Origin: Pseudophaeobacter sp. EL27
GTDB lineage: Bacteria; Pseudomonadota; Alphaproteobacteria; Rhodobacterales; Rhodobacteraceae
Reading direction: 5' to 3'
NCBI RefSeq assembly: GCF_900313025.1
Contig: NZ_OMPQ01000008.1
Span: forward strand, 632,092 to 696,091
Length of the DNA: 64,000 nt
Made by a program: the position numbers and the translations under genes. Within the stretch, counting starts at the first letter, position 1. Each line of letters opens with the position of its first letter. Under the pieces are notes generated by a model that did not search any database, was not told the DNA's origin, and worked only from the letters and a program-made list of their open reading frames with translations. Positions 45,026 through 54,128 of the stretch are shown here, in pieces.

Positions 45026-46064
45026 ACCTATTGCAGCCCCCAGTGCTGCCCGGCGCCTTGTGCCCCCTGCCATGGCCATTACTGCGACCTTTCTGGTGGC
45101 TGCCGTCTTGGCAATGATTGCGGGCGGCAATCCCTTTGCGGTCTTTGGCCTGATCCTGAAAGGCGCCTTTGGCTCCAAATTTTCCCTGTTGGAAACGCTC
45201 AACAGCGCCACGCCGCTGATCTTTACCGGGCTCGCCATCGCCGTCGCCTTTCGCGCCAAACTTTGGAACATCGGCGCCGAGGCGCAGCTCTATGCTGGCG
45301 CAGTGCTCACCGTGATCCTGGGCACCGGAGCCCTGGGGCTGCCCAGCTATCTGATGCTGCCGCTCTGTGCCCTTGCTGCCATGTTGGCCGGGGCGATCCT
45401 GCTACTGGCACCAGCTTTGCTGAAAACCCGGCTGGGTGTGGATGAGGTGGTTACAACCCTGCTGTTCAACTTCATCTTTTTGCTGTTTGTCTCCTATCTG
45501 CTGGAAGGACCGCTGAAGGATCCCATGGGGATGGGCTGGCCAAAATCGGCACGGCTGACGCCCGAGGCCCGCCTGCCCCGCATTGTCGAAGGGCTGCGCC
45601 TGCACTGGGGTTTTGCTCTGGCACTGCTCGCCGCCGTTGTGGTCTGGGTCATCAACACCCGCACCACCCTGGGCTATGAGATGCGCGCTGTCGGCCAGAA
45701 TGCCGAGGCCGCAGGCTTTGCCGGTATCCCCGTCACCCGCGTCATCCTAAAAACCGCTCTGCTCTCTGGTGGCTTGGCCGGGCTTGCAGGCTTCTCTGAG
45801 GTCTCAGGCCTGAAGGGCGCGCTGACGCTCGATCTGTCGCCCGGCTTTGGCTACACCGGCATCGTGGTGGCCATGCTGGCGCTGTTGCACCCGCTTGGTG
45901 TGGTGCTGGCCGCGCTGTTTGTCGCCGCGATCTTTGTCGGCGCCGACAGTATGAGCCGCGCCGTAGGCGTGCCCAGCTATATCGCCGATATCATGCTGGC
46001 CTCGGCGCTCTTGTTCATGGTGCTGGCCATCCTGCTGACCAAATTCCGTGTGCGGAGAGACTGA
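45015..46064 (+). CDS. ABC transporter permease (nucleoside/base importer)
   Basis: A 349-residue inner-membrane protein with about 8-10 helices, of the BPD_transp_2 group. The RAKLWNIGAEAQLYAGAV loop is diagnostic of BMP-linked permeases. ATG 45015 overlaps the ATPase gene by 11 bases and is preceded by GGAGG; the longer frame from 44940 is rejected. It forms the channel together with the next gene product. Confidence 0.92.
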   Translation: MRLEPIAAPSAARRLVPPAMAITATFLVAAVLAMIAGGNPFAVFGLILKGAFGSKFSLLETLNSATPLIFTGLAIAVAFRAKLWNIGAEAQLYAGAVLTVILGTGALGLPSYLMLPLCALAAMLAGAILLLAPALLKTRLGVDEVVTTLLFNFIFLLFVSYLLEGPLKDPMGMGWPKSARLTPEARLPRIVEGLRLHWGFALALLAAVVVWVINTRTTLGYEMRAVGQNAEAAGFAGIPVTRVILKTALLSGGLAGLAGFSEVSGLKGALTLDLSPGFGYTGIVVAMLALLHPLGVVLAALFVAAIFVGADSMSRAVGVPSYIADIMLASALLFMVLAILLTKFRVRRD

Positions 46065-46065
46065 T

Positions 46066-47010
46066 ATGGATCTGTTCGATATTCTCCTTTCTGCCAGTTT
46101 CTGGGCCGCCGCCATCCGCATTGCCTCGCCGCTGATCTTTGCCACCATTGGCGAGCTGATCTGCGAACGCGCCGGGGTGCTGAACCTCGGGATTGAGGGC
46201 ATCATGGTGGCGGGCGCCTTTGCCGGCTGGATTGCGGTTTGGGGCGGCCTGCCATTGTGGGGCGGTGTCGCCGTGGCGATGATCACCGGCATGATGCTGG
46301 GGCTGGTGCATTCCACCCTCAGCGTGCCCTTTGGGCTTTCGCAGCATGTGGTGGGCATTGGCCTGACGCTGCTAGCCACCTCGCTCACCTTCTACACCTA
46401 CCGCGTGGTCCTGCCCGAGGTCTCCTCGCCCCCAAAGATCACCGCCTTTCAACCCTATGAGATCCCACTGCTGTCGGACCTACCGATTGTTGGCCCGGCG
46501 CTGTTTTCACAAACGCCGCTGACCTATGCCGGGTTCATCCTGGCCGGGCTGACGGCTGTTGTTCTCTACCGGACACCACTGGGCCTTGCCGTGCGCGCCG
46601 CGGGCGAGAACCCCTCTGCGGTGGCGGCACAGGGCCTGTCGGTCACGGCCATTCGCATGGGGGCGGTCATTGTTGGATCCGGCTTTATGGCCGTGGGCGG
46701 CGCTTTCCTGACGCTCTCAGCCTTTGACAGTTTCTTTTTTGACATGGTCAACGGGCGCGGCTGGATCTGCATTGCGCTGGTGGTCTTTGGCGCCTGGAAA
46801 CCGGGCAAAGCGGTGCTGGGCGCCGTTCTGTTTGCCGCCTTTGACGCCTTGCAAATCCGGCTGCAACAGACCGGCATTGGTGCCGTGGTGCCCTATCAGG
46901 TCTTTTTGATGCTGCCCTATTTCCTGTCCATTCTGGCCTTGGTGGTAATGTCCCGCCGCGCCGAAATCCCAGCGGCGCTGATGGTGCCCTTCAACAAAGG
47001 CGAGAGATGA
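46066..47010 (+). CDS. ABC transporter permease, second subunit
   Basis: A 314-residue membrane protein starting MDLFDILLSASFWAAAIRIASPLIFATIGELICERAGVLNLGIEGIMVAGAFAGW. The ERAGVLNLGIEG motif is characteristic of the second permease of BMP-type importers. Starts 1 base after the first permease stop and ends overlapping the hydrolase gene (ATGA), so all five genes form one transcription unit. Confidence 0.93.
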   Translation: MDLFDILLSASFWAAAIRIASPLIFATIGELICERAGVLNLGIEGIMVAGAFAGWIAVWGGLPLWGGVAVAMITGMMLGLVHSTLSVPFGLSQHVVGIGLTLLATSLTFYTYRVVLPEVSSPPKITAFQPYEIPLLSDLPIVGPALFSQTPLTYAGFILAGLTAVVLYRTPLGLAVRAAGENPSAVAAQGLSVTAIRMGAVIVGSGFMAVGGAFLTLSAFDSFFFDMVNGRGWICIALVVFGAWKPGKAVLGAVLFAAFDALQIRLQQTGIGAVVPYQVFLMLPYFLSILALVVMSRRAEIPAALMVPFNKGER

Positions 47011-48284
47011 TGTTTGACCTGCTTATCAAAGGCGGCACCCTGCCCGATGGCTCCCAACAGGATATCGCCATTTCCGGCAATCGCATCACCGCTATCGCCC
47101 CGCAGATTGAGGGAGAGGCCGGCGAGGTGATTGACGCCAGTGGCGATCTGGTATCGCCCCCTTTTGTCGATCCGCATTTCCATCTGGATGCAACGCTCTC
47201 TTATGGTCTGCCACGGGTCAATGCCTCCGGCACCCTGCTCGAGGGCATTTCCCTTTGGGGCGAGCTGCGCGACCAGGCATCGGTTGATGAGATGGTGGAG
47301 CGCGCCCTCACCTATTGTGACTGGGCAGCGAGCCTCGGGCTGTTGACCATTCGCAGCCATGTAGACACCACGCCGGATCACCTCAACACTGTCACCGCCA
47401 TGCTGGAGGTGCGCGAAAAGGTCAAAGATTACATCGACCTGCAATTGGTCGCCTTCCCACAGGATGGATTGTACCGCAGCCCCACCGGGCGCGAAAACCT
47501 GCTGCGCGCGCTGGATATGGGCGTCGAAGTGGTCGGCGGTATTCCCCATTTTGAGCGCACCATGGCGGATGGGACGGCCTCGGTCCGCGATCTCTGCGAG
47601 ATTGCCGCCGCGCGGGGTCTGATGGTGGATATGCATTGTGATGAGAGCGACGATCCGCATTCCCGCCATATCGAGACCCTGGCCTATGAAGCCCAGCGTC
47701 TGGGGCTTCGGGGACGGGTTGCGGGCTCACATCTGACCTCGATGCATTCCATGGACAATTATTATGTCTCCAAACTGCTGCCATTGATCGCCGAGGCCGG
47801 GGTCTCTGCCATCCCCAATCCGCTGATCAACATCATGCTGCAGGGGCGCCACGACACCTTCCCCAAACGGCGCGGATTGACGCGGGTCAAGGAGATGCAG
47901 GCGCTAGGTATTCCGGTGGGCTGGGGGCAGGACTGCGTGCGCGATCCCTGGTATTCGCTTGGCACCGGCGACATGCTGGATGTCGCCTTTATGGGGCTGC
48001 ATGTGGCGCAGATGAGCCATCCAGATGAGATGGCGCGTTGTTTCACCATGGTGACCGAGACCAATGCACAGATCATCGGGGCCGAGGATTATGGCCTGAA
48101 GGTCGGCGCCCTGGCTTCGCTGGTGGTGCTGGATGCGGCAAACCCGACAGAGGCCGTCCGCCTGCGCCCGGCCCGTCTGGCTGTTGTCTCTAAGGGGCGA
48201 GTTATCTCTCGTATGCCCCGTGGAGATGCGGATCTATCTTTGCCCAACCGCCCCGCAACCTCGCGCCGCAGACATGTCGTTTAG
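47007..48284 (+). CDS. codA: cytosine deaminase-like amidohydrolase
   Basis: A 425-residue metal-dependent amidohydrolase. It has the N-terminal metal motif VDPHFHLD (His57, His59), LQLVAFPQDG with the substrate-binding Gln, HCDESDDPHSRH with the catalytic His/Glu, SHLTSMHSM and WGQDCVRDPW with the metal Asp, all matching bacterial CodA. It deaminates cytosine to uracil in pyrimidine salvage, though relatives act on other cyclic ureas or isoguanine. Translational coupling to a nucleobase-type importer supports a base substrate. A tandem ATG at 47010 is an alternative start. Confidence 0.85.
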   Translation: MMFDLLIKGGTLPDGSQQDIAISGNRITAIAPQIEGEAGEVIDASGDLVSPPFVDPHFHLDATLSYGLPRVNASGTLLEGISLWGELRDQASVDEMVERALTYCDWAASLGLLTIRSHVDTTPDHLNTVTAMLEVREKVKDYIDLQLVAFPQDGLYRSPTGRENLLRALDMGVEVVGGIPHFERTMADGTASVRDLCEIAAARGLMVDMHCDESDDPHSRHIETLAYEAQRLGLRGRVAGSHLTSMHSMDNYYVSKLLPLIAEAGVSAIPNPLINIMLQGRHDTFPKRRGLTRVKEMQALGIPVGWGQDCVRDPWYSLGTGDMLDVAFMGLHVAQMSHPDEMARCFTMVTETNAQIIGAEDYGLKVGALASLVVLDAANPTEAVRLRPARLAVVSKGRVISRMPRGDADLSLPNRPATSRRRHVV

Positions 48285-48401
48285 GAATTACCTGTAGGTC
48301 TGGTTAGAGCCCAAATTACCGGATGCTGCGAAGGGCGCGAAGATCTACTTTTTAGACATTATGACTTTGAGACTCATAACTGTGCTGTGTAGTCTAAGGA
48401 T

Positions 48402-48986
48402 ATGTTTGGGAAAAAGAAGAACGACAAATTTGATGTAGTTACGGAGACTCTCAGCAGAGCAATGGTTGTTACAGAAACCACTGGTTGGAAGCGAACAGCT
48501 GAAGTTGTTGTTGGTGGTTTGGTAGCTCTAGGTTTCTACGAAAGTAAGGATAGTCCTCAACTTGATAAATTGGTGGCAATTGGTTCCCAGGGGCAAACGG
48601 TTGTTGACTGCCTTTCAGGACAAATCACCTACCGAAATCGTGAGCGGGACGGATACGATCCAGAAACACTTTCTGCTTGGGATTTGAGTGGTGGAACAAA
48701 TGAACTCGTCAGAATGAGTGGTATAGATGGCGGCGGGCTCAAGCCCTATACAAAAGATGGATGGTCTGTTGAGGCGCTGCCAGTCGCATGGCCGATTTAC
48801 TATTACATTCTACAGCATCCGGGAAGTTCAATTTTTACTGATCATACGCTTGGAAGAGAACCCAAGTTCGACTTGCTCGACGCTGACTATAAACAAATGG
48901 CTTGGGGTTTCTCAAACTCGGGGAATTCTTTGCTGCTTTCAAGTTCAAGTGACATAATAATATGGACGAGAACCGCCCCCCTTTGA
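48402..48986 (+). CDS. hypothetical protein with AT-richer composition
   Basis: A 194-residue protein that I do not recognise. It starts MFGKKKNDKFDVVTETLSR, has a moderately hydrophobic segment TAEVVVGGLVALGFYES (about 33-48) and an aromatic stretch WPIYYYIL (about 130-137). No signal peptide or catalytic motif. Base composition and codons (many TTT, AAA, GTT, GAT) differ clearly from both neighbours, suggesting horizontal origin. AAGGAT lies directly before ATG, tight spacing. It is isolated: 117 bases after codA and 223 bases before the converging livF, with no partner gene. Confidence 0.65.
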   Translation: MFGKKKNDKFDVVTETLSRAMVVTETTGWKRTAEVVVGGLVALGFYESKDSPQLDKLVAIGSQGQTVVDCLSGQITYRNRERDGYDPETLSAWDLSGGTNELVRMSGIDGGGLKPYTKDGWSVEALPVAWPIYYYILQHPGSSIFTDHTLGREPKFDLLDADYKQMAWGFSNSGNSLLLSSSSDIIIWTRTAPL

Positions 48987-49209
48987 CTGCAAACGACAAC
49001 AGACCACGGCGCGACTGCAGCCAAGATCCGCTTCGTCCGCTCAGCTGACATTTAATGATCTTAGCAATCAAGTGTTGCACAAATTGCCAAAGTACCGCTT
49101 TGACAGCGCCCGAACCGCCCCCACGGGGCAGGCGCGGCAGTGTAGTGATACGGCTCATAGGCTGCAGGTATCTGTGGCCCGGCGCAAGCCACGCACCTTT
49201 TGCCCTCGC

Positions 49210-49899
49210 TCAAACCCCTAAGTAGAGATCAGTTAGATCCGGTGTAAGATCCTGCATGCCGCCAGACCAGACGGTCTCTCCCTTGTTCAGGATAACCGCC
49301 TTATCCGCGACCTGTGCCAGCTCCTTCAGGGTCTTGTCGACCACCAGAATGGCCATGCCCGTCTGCGACTTGAGCTGGCCAATCGCTGCCCAGATTTCCT
49401 GCCGCACCACAGGGGCTAGGCCCTCGGTCGCCTCATCCAGGATCAGCAACCGCGGGTTGGTCATCAGGGCGCGGCCAATCGCCAGCATCTGCTGCTCACC
49501 GCCCGAAAGCGACGCGGCCATTTGGTGACGCCGCTCTGCCAGACGGGGAAACAGCGCGGCCACTTTGTCAAAACCCCACTCCCCCGCACGGGCAGCGGCG
49601 GTCAGGTTTTCCTCGACGGTCAGCGGCGCAAAGCAGCGCCGCCCTTCGGGCACCAGGCCGATACCCAGCTGTGCAATCCGGTGCGATTTCATCTGCCGCA
49701 GATCAGCCCCGGCAAATTCCAGCCCCCCATCAGAGGCCGCAAGCATGCCGCAGATCACCTTGATGGTAGTGCTTTTGCCCATGCCATTGCGCCCCATCAG
49801 CGCCAGCACCTCGCCCTCATCAAGGGAGAGGTCAACGCCAAACAACGCCTGCGAGGGACCATAGGAGGCCTTGAGCCCCTGAACAGTCAATAGGCTCAT
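49210..49899 (-). CDS. livF: branched-chain-amino-acid-type ABC transporter ATPase (LivF)
   Basis: A 229-residue ATPase. Walker A GRNGMGKST (about 36-44), IGLVPEGRRCFAPLTVEENL (LivF-specific stretch), signature LSGGEQQMLAIGRAL and Walker B LLILDEATEGLAP. It drives uptake with LivG across the inner membrane. The start overlaps livG as ATGA. Last gene of the operon; 223 bases without a recognisable gene follow on its 3' side. Confidence 0.94.
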   Translation of the reverse strand: MSLLTVQGLKASYGPSQALFGVDLSLDEGEVLALMGRNGMGKSTTIKVICGMLAASDGGLEFAGADLRQMKSHRIAQLGIGLVPEGRRCFAPLTVEENLTAAARAGEWGFDKVAALFPRLAERRHQMAASLSGGEQQMLAIGRALMTNPRLLILDEATEGLAPVVRQEIWAAIGQLKSQTGMAILVVDKTLKELAQVADKAVILNKGETVWSGGMQDLTPDLTDLYLGV

Positions 49900-50651
49900 A
49901 CCAAATCCTCCTCGCCCAGATAGGCGCGGCGCACCTCGGAGTTGTTGCGGATCTCATCCGCAGTGCCAGTGGCGATGACTGCGCCATAGACCAGCACCGA
50001 AATACGATCCGCCAGGGCAAAAACCGCATCCATGTCATGCTCCACCAACAGGATCGGCGCCTCATGGCGCAGGGTGTCCAGAAACCCCGTCAGATCTTTT
50101 GACCCACTGGCGCCAAGCCCCGCCATGGGCTCATCCATCAGGAATAAACGTGGTTTCAGAGTCAGGGCCACAGCCACTTCCAGCTGCCGACGTTGCCCGT
50201 GAGACAGGTCAGCAGTGCGCTGTTGAGCTGCTGCCTGCAGCCCCACCCGTTCCAAGGCTTCCTGCGCGGTGGCAAGCAGCGCCTTGTCCTTCATCACATT
50301 GCGAAACAACCCAAAGGCCCGCCCCCGCGCGCCCAGCGCCCCCAGCACCACGTTTTGCAGGACCGAGAACTCCATCGCCAAGGAGGAGATCTGAAAGGTG
50401 CGCCCCAGACCCAGATGCGCCCGCGCCACAGTGTCCAGCGCTGTCACATCCTGGCCCAGCGCCTCGATCCGGCCTGCATCCGGGCGCAGGCTGCCCGAAA
50501 TCTGTTTGATCAGCGTGGATTTCCCGGCCCCATTGGGCCCAATCAGCGCGTGGATTTCCCCGGGGCGCAGATCCAGCGAGATATCGTTGCTGGCCTTCAG
50601 AGCGCCAAAGCTTTTGGACAGGTTTTCAACCTTCAGAACCACATCAGTCAT
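49896..50651 (-). CDS. livG: branched-chain-amino-acid-type ABC transporter ATPase (LivG)
   Basis: A 251-residue ATPase with Walker A GPNGAGKST (about 38-46), signature LSHGQRRQLEVAVAL and Walker B LFLMDEPMAGLG, plus the LivG-type C-terminal tail with YLGEEDLV. Partner of LivF. Overlaps livM by 8 bases and livF by 4. Confidence 0.94.
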   Translation of the reverse strand: MTDVVLKVENLSKSFGALKASNDISLDLRPGEIHALIGPNGAGKSTLIKQISGSLRPDAGRIEALGQDVTALDTVARAHLGLGRTFQISSLAMEFSVLQNVVLGALGARGRAFGLFRNVMKDKALLATAQEALERVGLQAAAQQRTADLSHGQRRQLEVAVALTLKPRLFLMDEPMAGLGASGSKDLTGFLDTLRHEAPILLVEHDMDAVFALADRISVLVYGAVIATGTADEIRNNSEVRRAYLGEEDLV

Positions 50652-51627
50652 GTGCCACCTCCCGGCCCAGCAGGGCGCCGATCAAGCCACCCCGGGCAAA
50701 GAGCACCATGCCAAGTAGCAGCAACCCAAGGAAGATCTGCCAGTACTCGCTGATCCCTCCCAAGAGATGCTCGAGCAGGATATAGACCGCCGCGCCCACG
50801 ACAGGCCCATAAAGCCGCCCCACGCCGCCGAGAATGACAAAGATCATGATCTCACCGCTGGTATGCCAGCTCAGCATGGTCGGGCTGACAAAACGGTTGA
50901 GATCGGCAAACAACGCGCCCGCCAGACCGGTAATGGCGCCGGAAATAACAAAGGCCATGAGCCGCAGCTTGAACGGTGCCAGACCTACGGTTTCCACCCG
51001 TTCCTCAGACTGGCGTGCTGCAGACAGAGCAAGGCCAAACGCCGATTGAGCGAGGCGTGCGGCGAACCACAGGGAGAGGCCGAGGATCACAAAGGTGACG
51101 GCAAAAAACTGGATCGGGTCCAGGGTGTTCACCCCCGGCATCTCATTACGCACCCAGATCGACAGCCCGTCTTCGCCGCCATAGGCGGACCAGCTGATGG
51201 CAAAGTAATAGAGCATCTGCCCAAAGGCCAGGGTGATCATGATGAAGTAAACGCCCGAGGTGCGCAGGGAAAGCGCCCCGATCACCAGCGCAGCACCGGC
51301 GCTGGCCAACACCGCCACCAGCCAGATCAATGGCATCTGGTTGCTGCCTTCAAACAGAAAGGGCCAGGCAAACAGCGGCTCATAGTTCTGCGCATGCGAG
51401 GCCAGAATACCCATGGCATAGCCGCCAATGCCAAAAAAGGCCGCATGCCCCAGGCTGACCAACCCGCCAAGACCCAAGGCGATGTTCAGCCCCACGCCTG
51501 CCAGTGCCAGGATTGCCACTTTGGTCGCCAAAGTGATGATAAAGGGTTCGTCCATTTGCCAGGCTAATATCGGCACAGCCAGCAGCGCCAACAAAATTGC
51601 GGCGTTAAATAGTCTTTCGCGTCCCAT
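50644..51627 (-). CDS. livM: branched-chain-amino-acid-type ABC transporter permease (LivM)
   Basis: A 327-residue polytopic protein. The LivM hallmark GLNIALGLGGLVSLGHAAFFGIGGYA lies near residues 47-72 and GALSLRTSGVYFIMITLAFGQMLYY follows. ATG 51627 is preceded by GGGGGAG and lies 1 base after the livH stop; a TTG at 51645 is less likely. Forms the channel with LivH. Confidence 0.93.
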   Translation of the reverse strand: MGRERLFNAAILLALLAVPILAWQMDEPFIITLATKVAILALAGVGLNIALGLGGLVSLGHAAFFGIGGYAMGILASHAQNYEPLFAWPFLFEGSNQMPLIWLVAVLASAGAALVIGALSLRTSGVYFIMITLAFGQMLYYFAISWSAYGGEDGLSIWVRNEMPGVNTLDPIQFFAVTFVILGLSLWFAARLAQSAFGLALSAARQSEERVETVGLAPFKLRLMAFVISGAITGLAGALFADLNRFVSPTMLSWHTSGEIMIFVILGGVGRLYGPVVGAAVYILLEHLLGGISEYWQIFLGLLLLGMVLFARGGLIGALLGREVAHD

Positions 51628-51628
51628 C

Positions 51629-52549
51629 TTAGGCGCTCCCCCCAAACAGGCCGGATGGGCGGACCAGCAGGACTGCCGCCATCAGAATATAAATCAGCAT
51701 TGAGGCCAGTGAGGCCCCCAGTGAAGCCGCATTTGCGGGCTCCATCATCAGCGCAAAGAGCCGTGGCAGGAACACCCCGCCCAATGTGTCCGTCAACCCC
51801 ACCAACAGCGCGCCCACAAGCGCGCCCTTGATCGAGCCGATGCCACCAATGACGATGACCACAAAGGCCAGGATCAGCACCGGCTCCCCCATGCCGACCT
51901 GCACCGACTGGATCGCACCGACCAGTGCCCCAGCCAGACCAGCCAGCGCAGCGCCGAGTGCAAAGACCAACGTGTAGAGCTTGGAGATATCCACGCCCAG
52001 CGCCGCGATCATCTCACGGTCGGCTTCACCAGCGCGGATCTGCACGCCGATGCGGGTGCGGGCAATCAGCCAGAACAGCCCGGCCCCGACCACCAGCCCG
52101 ATGACGATGATCGCCAAACGGTAGAGCGGGTACTGAATACCGCCCGGCAGTGTCACCGGCCCGGACAGATAGCTCGGCACGTCCAGAAACAGCGGAAAAG
52201 ATCCAAAGAGCCAGCGGGTGCCCTCGGAAAAGATCAGGATCAGTGCAAAGGTCGCCAGCACCTGATCCAGATGGTCGCGATCATACAATCGGCGAATGAC
52301 GGTGACCTCGACCAGCGCACCAGCCGCAGCGGCAGCCGCCAGGCTGGCCATCAGCGCCAGCACAAAAGATCCGGTCCAGCCCGCAACAGCGGCCGCCGCA
52401 AAGGCGCCAACCATATAGAGCGCACCATGTGCGAGGTTGATCAACCCCATGACGCCAAAGACCAGGGTCAGACCAGCAGCCATCAGGAAGAGCATGACCC
52501 CGAACTGTAAACCGTTCAGGACCTGCTCAAGAATGAGAATAAGAGACAT
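51629..52549 (-). CDS. livH: branched-chain-amino-acid-type ABC transporter permease (LivH)
   Basis: A 306-residue membrane protein starting MSLILILEQVLNGLQFGVMLFLMAAGLTLVFGVMGLINLAHGALYMVGAF, the standard LivH N-terminus. The cytoplasmic coupling loop RIGVQIRAGEADREMIAALGVDISKLYTLVFALGAALAGLAG follows. AAGGAAAG precedes ATG at about 8 bases. Encoded 59 bases after the binding protein gene. Confidence 0.93.
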   Translation of the reverse strand: MSLILILEQVLNGLQFGVMLFLMAAGLTLVFGVMGLINLAHGALYMVGAFAAAAVAGWTGSFVLALMASLAAAAAAGALVEVTVIRRLYDRDHLDQVLATFALILIFSEGTRWLFGSFPLFLDVPSYLSGPVTLPGGIQYPLYRLAIIVIGLVVGAGLFWLIARTRIGVQIRAGEADREMIAALGVDISKLYTLVFALGAALAGLAGALVGAIQSVQVGMGEPVLILAFVVIVIGGIGSIKGALVGALLVGLTDTLGGVFLPRLFALMMEPANAASLGASLASMLIYILMAAVLLVRPSGLFGGSA

Positions 52550-52608
52550 GGGAGTTCTTTCCTTGGCATGGGGCCACGATCATGCGCGGCCCCAGCTTTC
52601 AAGGTCGC

Positions 52609-53745
52609 TTACATATTGCACTCAGACGCATAGGCGTCCGCGTGATTGCTCAGACCGGTGGCGATGATCTTGTTGGTGAAAACATCACCTTCCTGGATCA
52701 CTTCGCGCACATAGATGTTCTGCACCGGATGATGGTTGTCGCCAAACTTGAAGTCACCGCGTACCGAGTCAAACTCAGCAGCCTTGAGCGCGGCGCGGAA
52801 GGCGTCCTGATCCGAGACCTCGGCCTTATCCAGCGCGCTGAGGATCAGATTGGCCGTGTCAAAGCCCTGACTGGCATAGAGCGACGGCAGACGGCCATAT
52901 TTCTCTTGGAAGTCAGCCACAAAGGCGGCATTGGCCGCATTGTCGATATCCTTGTTCCACTGCGAGGTGTTCTTGATGCCCAGAGCTGCGGCGCCCACGG
53001 CCTGCAGGATGCCCTGATCAAAGCTGAAGGCCGGGCCTACAACTGGCAGGTCGACACCGCTGTCGGCATATTGCTTGAGGAAGGAAATCCCCATGCCACC
53101 GGGCAGGAAGAAATAGACCGAGTCAGCGCCGGAGGCGCGGATCTGCGCGATCTCGGCGGCATAATCGGTCTGACCCAGCTTGGTGTAGATTTCACCGGCC
53201 AGCTCGCCGCCATACATGCGTTTGTAGCCCGTCAGCGCATCCTTGCCCGCCGGGTAGTTCGGCGCCAGGATAAAGCTGTTCTTCAGATCCGCGTCATTGG
53301 CATAGGCGCCGGCGGCCTCGTGGAGGTTGTCATTCTGCCAGGCGACGTTGAAGTAGTTCTTGTGGCAACGCTTGCCGGCCAGAACCGAAGGGCCGGCATT
53401 GGGCGAAAGGTAAAACACATCCTGCGCCGTGGCCGCTGGCACCACCGCCATGGCAAGGTTCGACCAGATGATGCCGGTCAGGATGTCGACCTTTTCCGAC
53501 TGGATCATGCGGTCAGCAATCTGCACGGCGCTTTCGGGTTTGCGCTGATCGTCCTCGATCACCACTTCAATATCGTCGCGGCCTGCGGCCTCAATGGCCA
53601 GCATAAAGCCATCGCGCACATCAACGCCCAGCCCAGCGCCACCGCCGGACAGGGTGGTGATCATACCAATTTTGGTCTCCGCCTGCGCGGCAAGGGCCAG
53701 CGTCGACACAGCTGTCGCCATCGCGAGTGATTTCAAAATCTTCAT
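52609..53745 (-). CDS. ABC transporter substrate-binding protein, Leu/Ile/Val-binding superfamily
   Basis: A 378-residue type I periplasmic binding protein. A signal peptide MKILKSLAMATAVSTLALAAQA is followed by KIGMITTLSGGGAGLGVDVRDGFMLAIE. It has two lobes, with one likely disulfide pair (Cys in GKRCHKNYF and near the C-terminal SECNM). Two starts are possible; ATG 53745 has the better distance (about 10 bases) from GGGAG than ATG 53754. The family binds branched-chain amino acids but also aromatic acids, amides and urea. No linked catabolic gene fixes the ligand here. First gene of the liv-like operon. Confidence 0.9.
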   Translation of the reverse strand: MKILKSLAMATAVSTLALAAQAETKIGMITTLSGGGAGLGVDVRDGFMLAIEAAGRDDIEVVIEDDQRKPESAVQIADRMIQSEKVDILTGIIWSNLAMAVVPAATAQDVFYLSPNAGPSVLAGKRCHKNYFNVAWQNDNLHEAAGAYANDADLKNSFILAPNYPAGKDALTGYKRMYGGELAGEIYTKLGQTDYAAEIAQIRASGADSVYFFLPGGMGISFLKQYADSGVDLPVVGPAFSFDQGILQAVGAAALGIKNTSQWNKDIDNAANAAFVADFQEKYGRLPSLYASQGFDTANLILSALDKAEVSDQDAFRAALKAAEFDSVRGDFKFGDNHHPVQNIYVREVIQEGDVFTNKIIATGLSNHADAYASECNM

Positions 53746-54128
53746 TGTTCGCATACTCCCTAAGTACTTCAATGTGCCTGCCCCGCGTTGGTCGCAGGTG
53801 CCATGACGTTACTATCCCCAGATCAGGCAGGGGGCGCCAGTTTTTCTTGCCCAGATTTGGCCCTCTTAAACGGGACCTGCGTGAAATCAGGCAACCCCAA
53901 ATGCTGTTGGGGTGGATCTTGTTCAAAATTGTAAGCGCCAAATGCATTTTATTTCAAGATTAAAATATTCAACCCTAAAACAATAACCCCCCTCCTCACT
54001 TTGGCCGGAGCGAAAAACAGCGCAGTCTCCTGAGATTGCAGACTATGGCCCCGCCCTTACCAATGCGCAGGCAAGAATGTTCAGTTAAGGGAGGGGCACC
54101 CCCTCCTACTGGGATTTTTTCTTGTTCT
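53746..54128. other. intergenic region between liv-type operon and nnrS
   Basis: About 380 bases, AT-rich from 53920 to 54000 and probably containing the liv-type promoter (minus). Small structures seen: CCCCAA/TTGGGG arms near 53893-53910 and GGAGGGG/CCCCTCC arms near 54090-54107 followed by a T-run at about 54115-54120, which may be a terminator. No gene seen. Confidence 0.4.
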
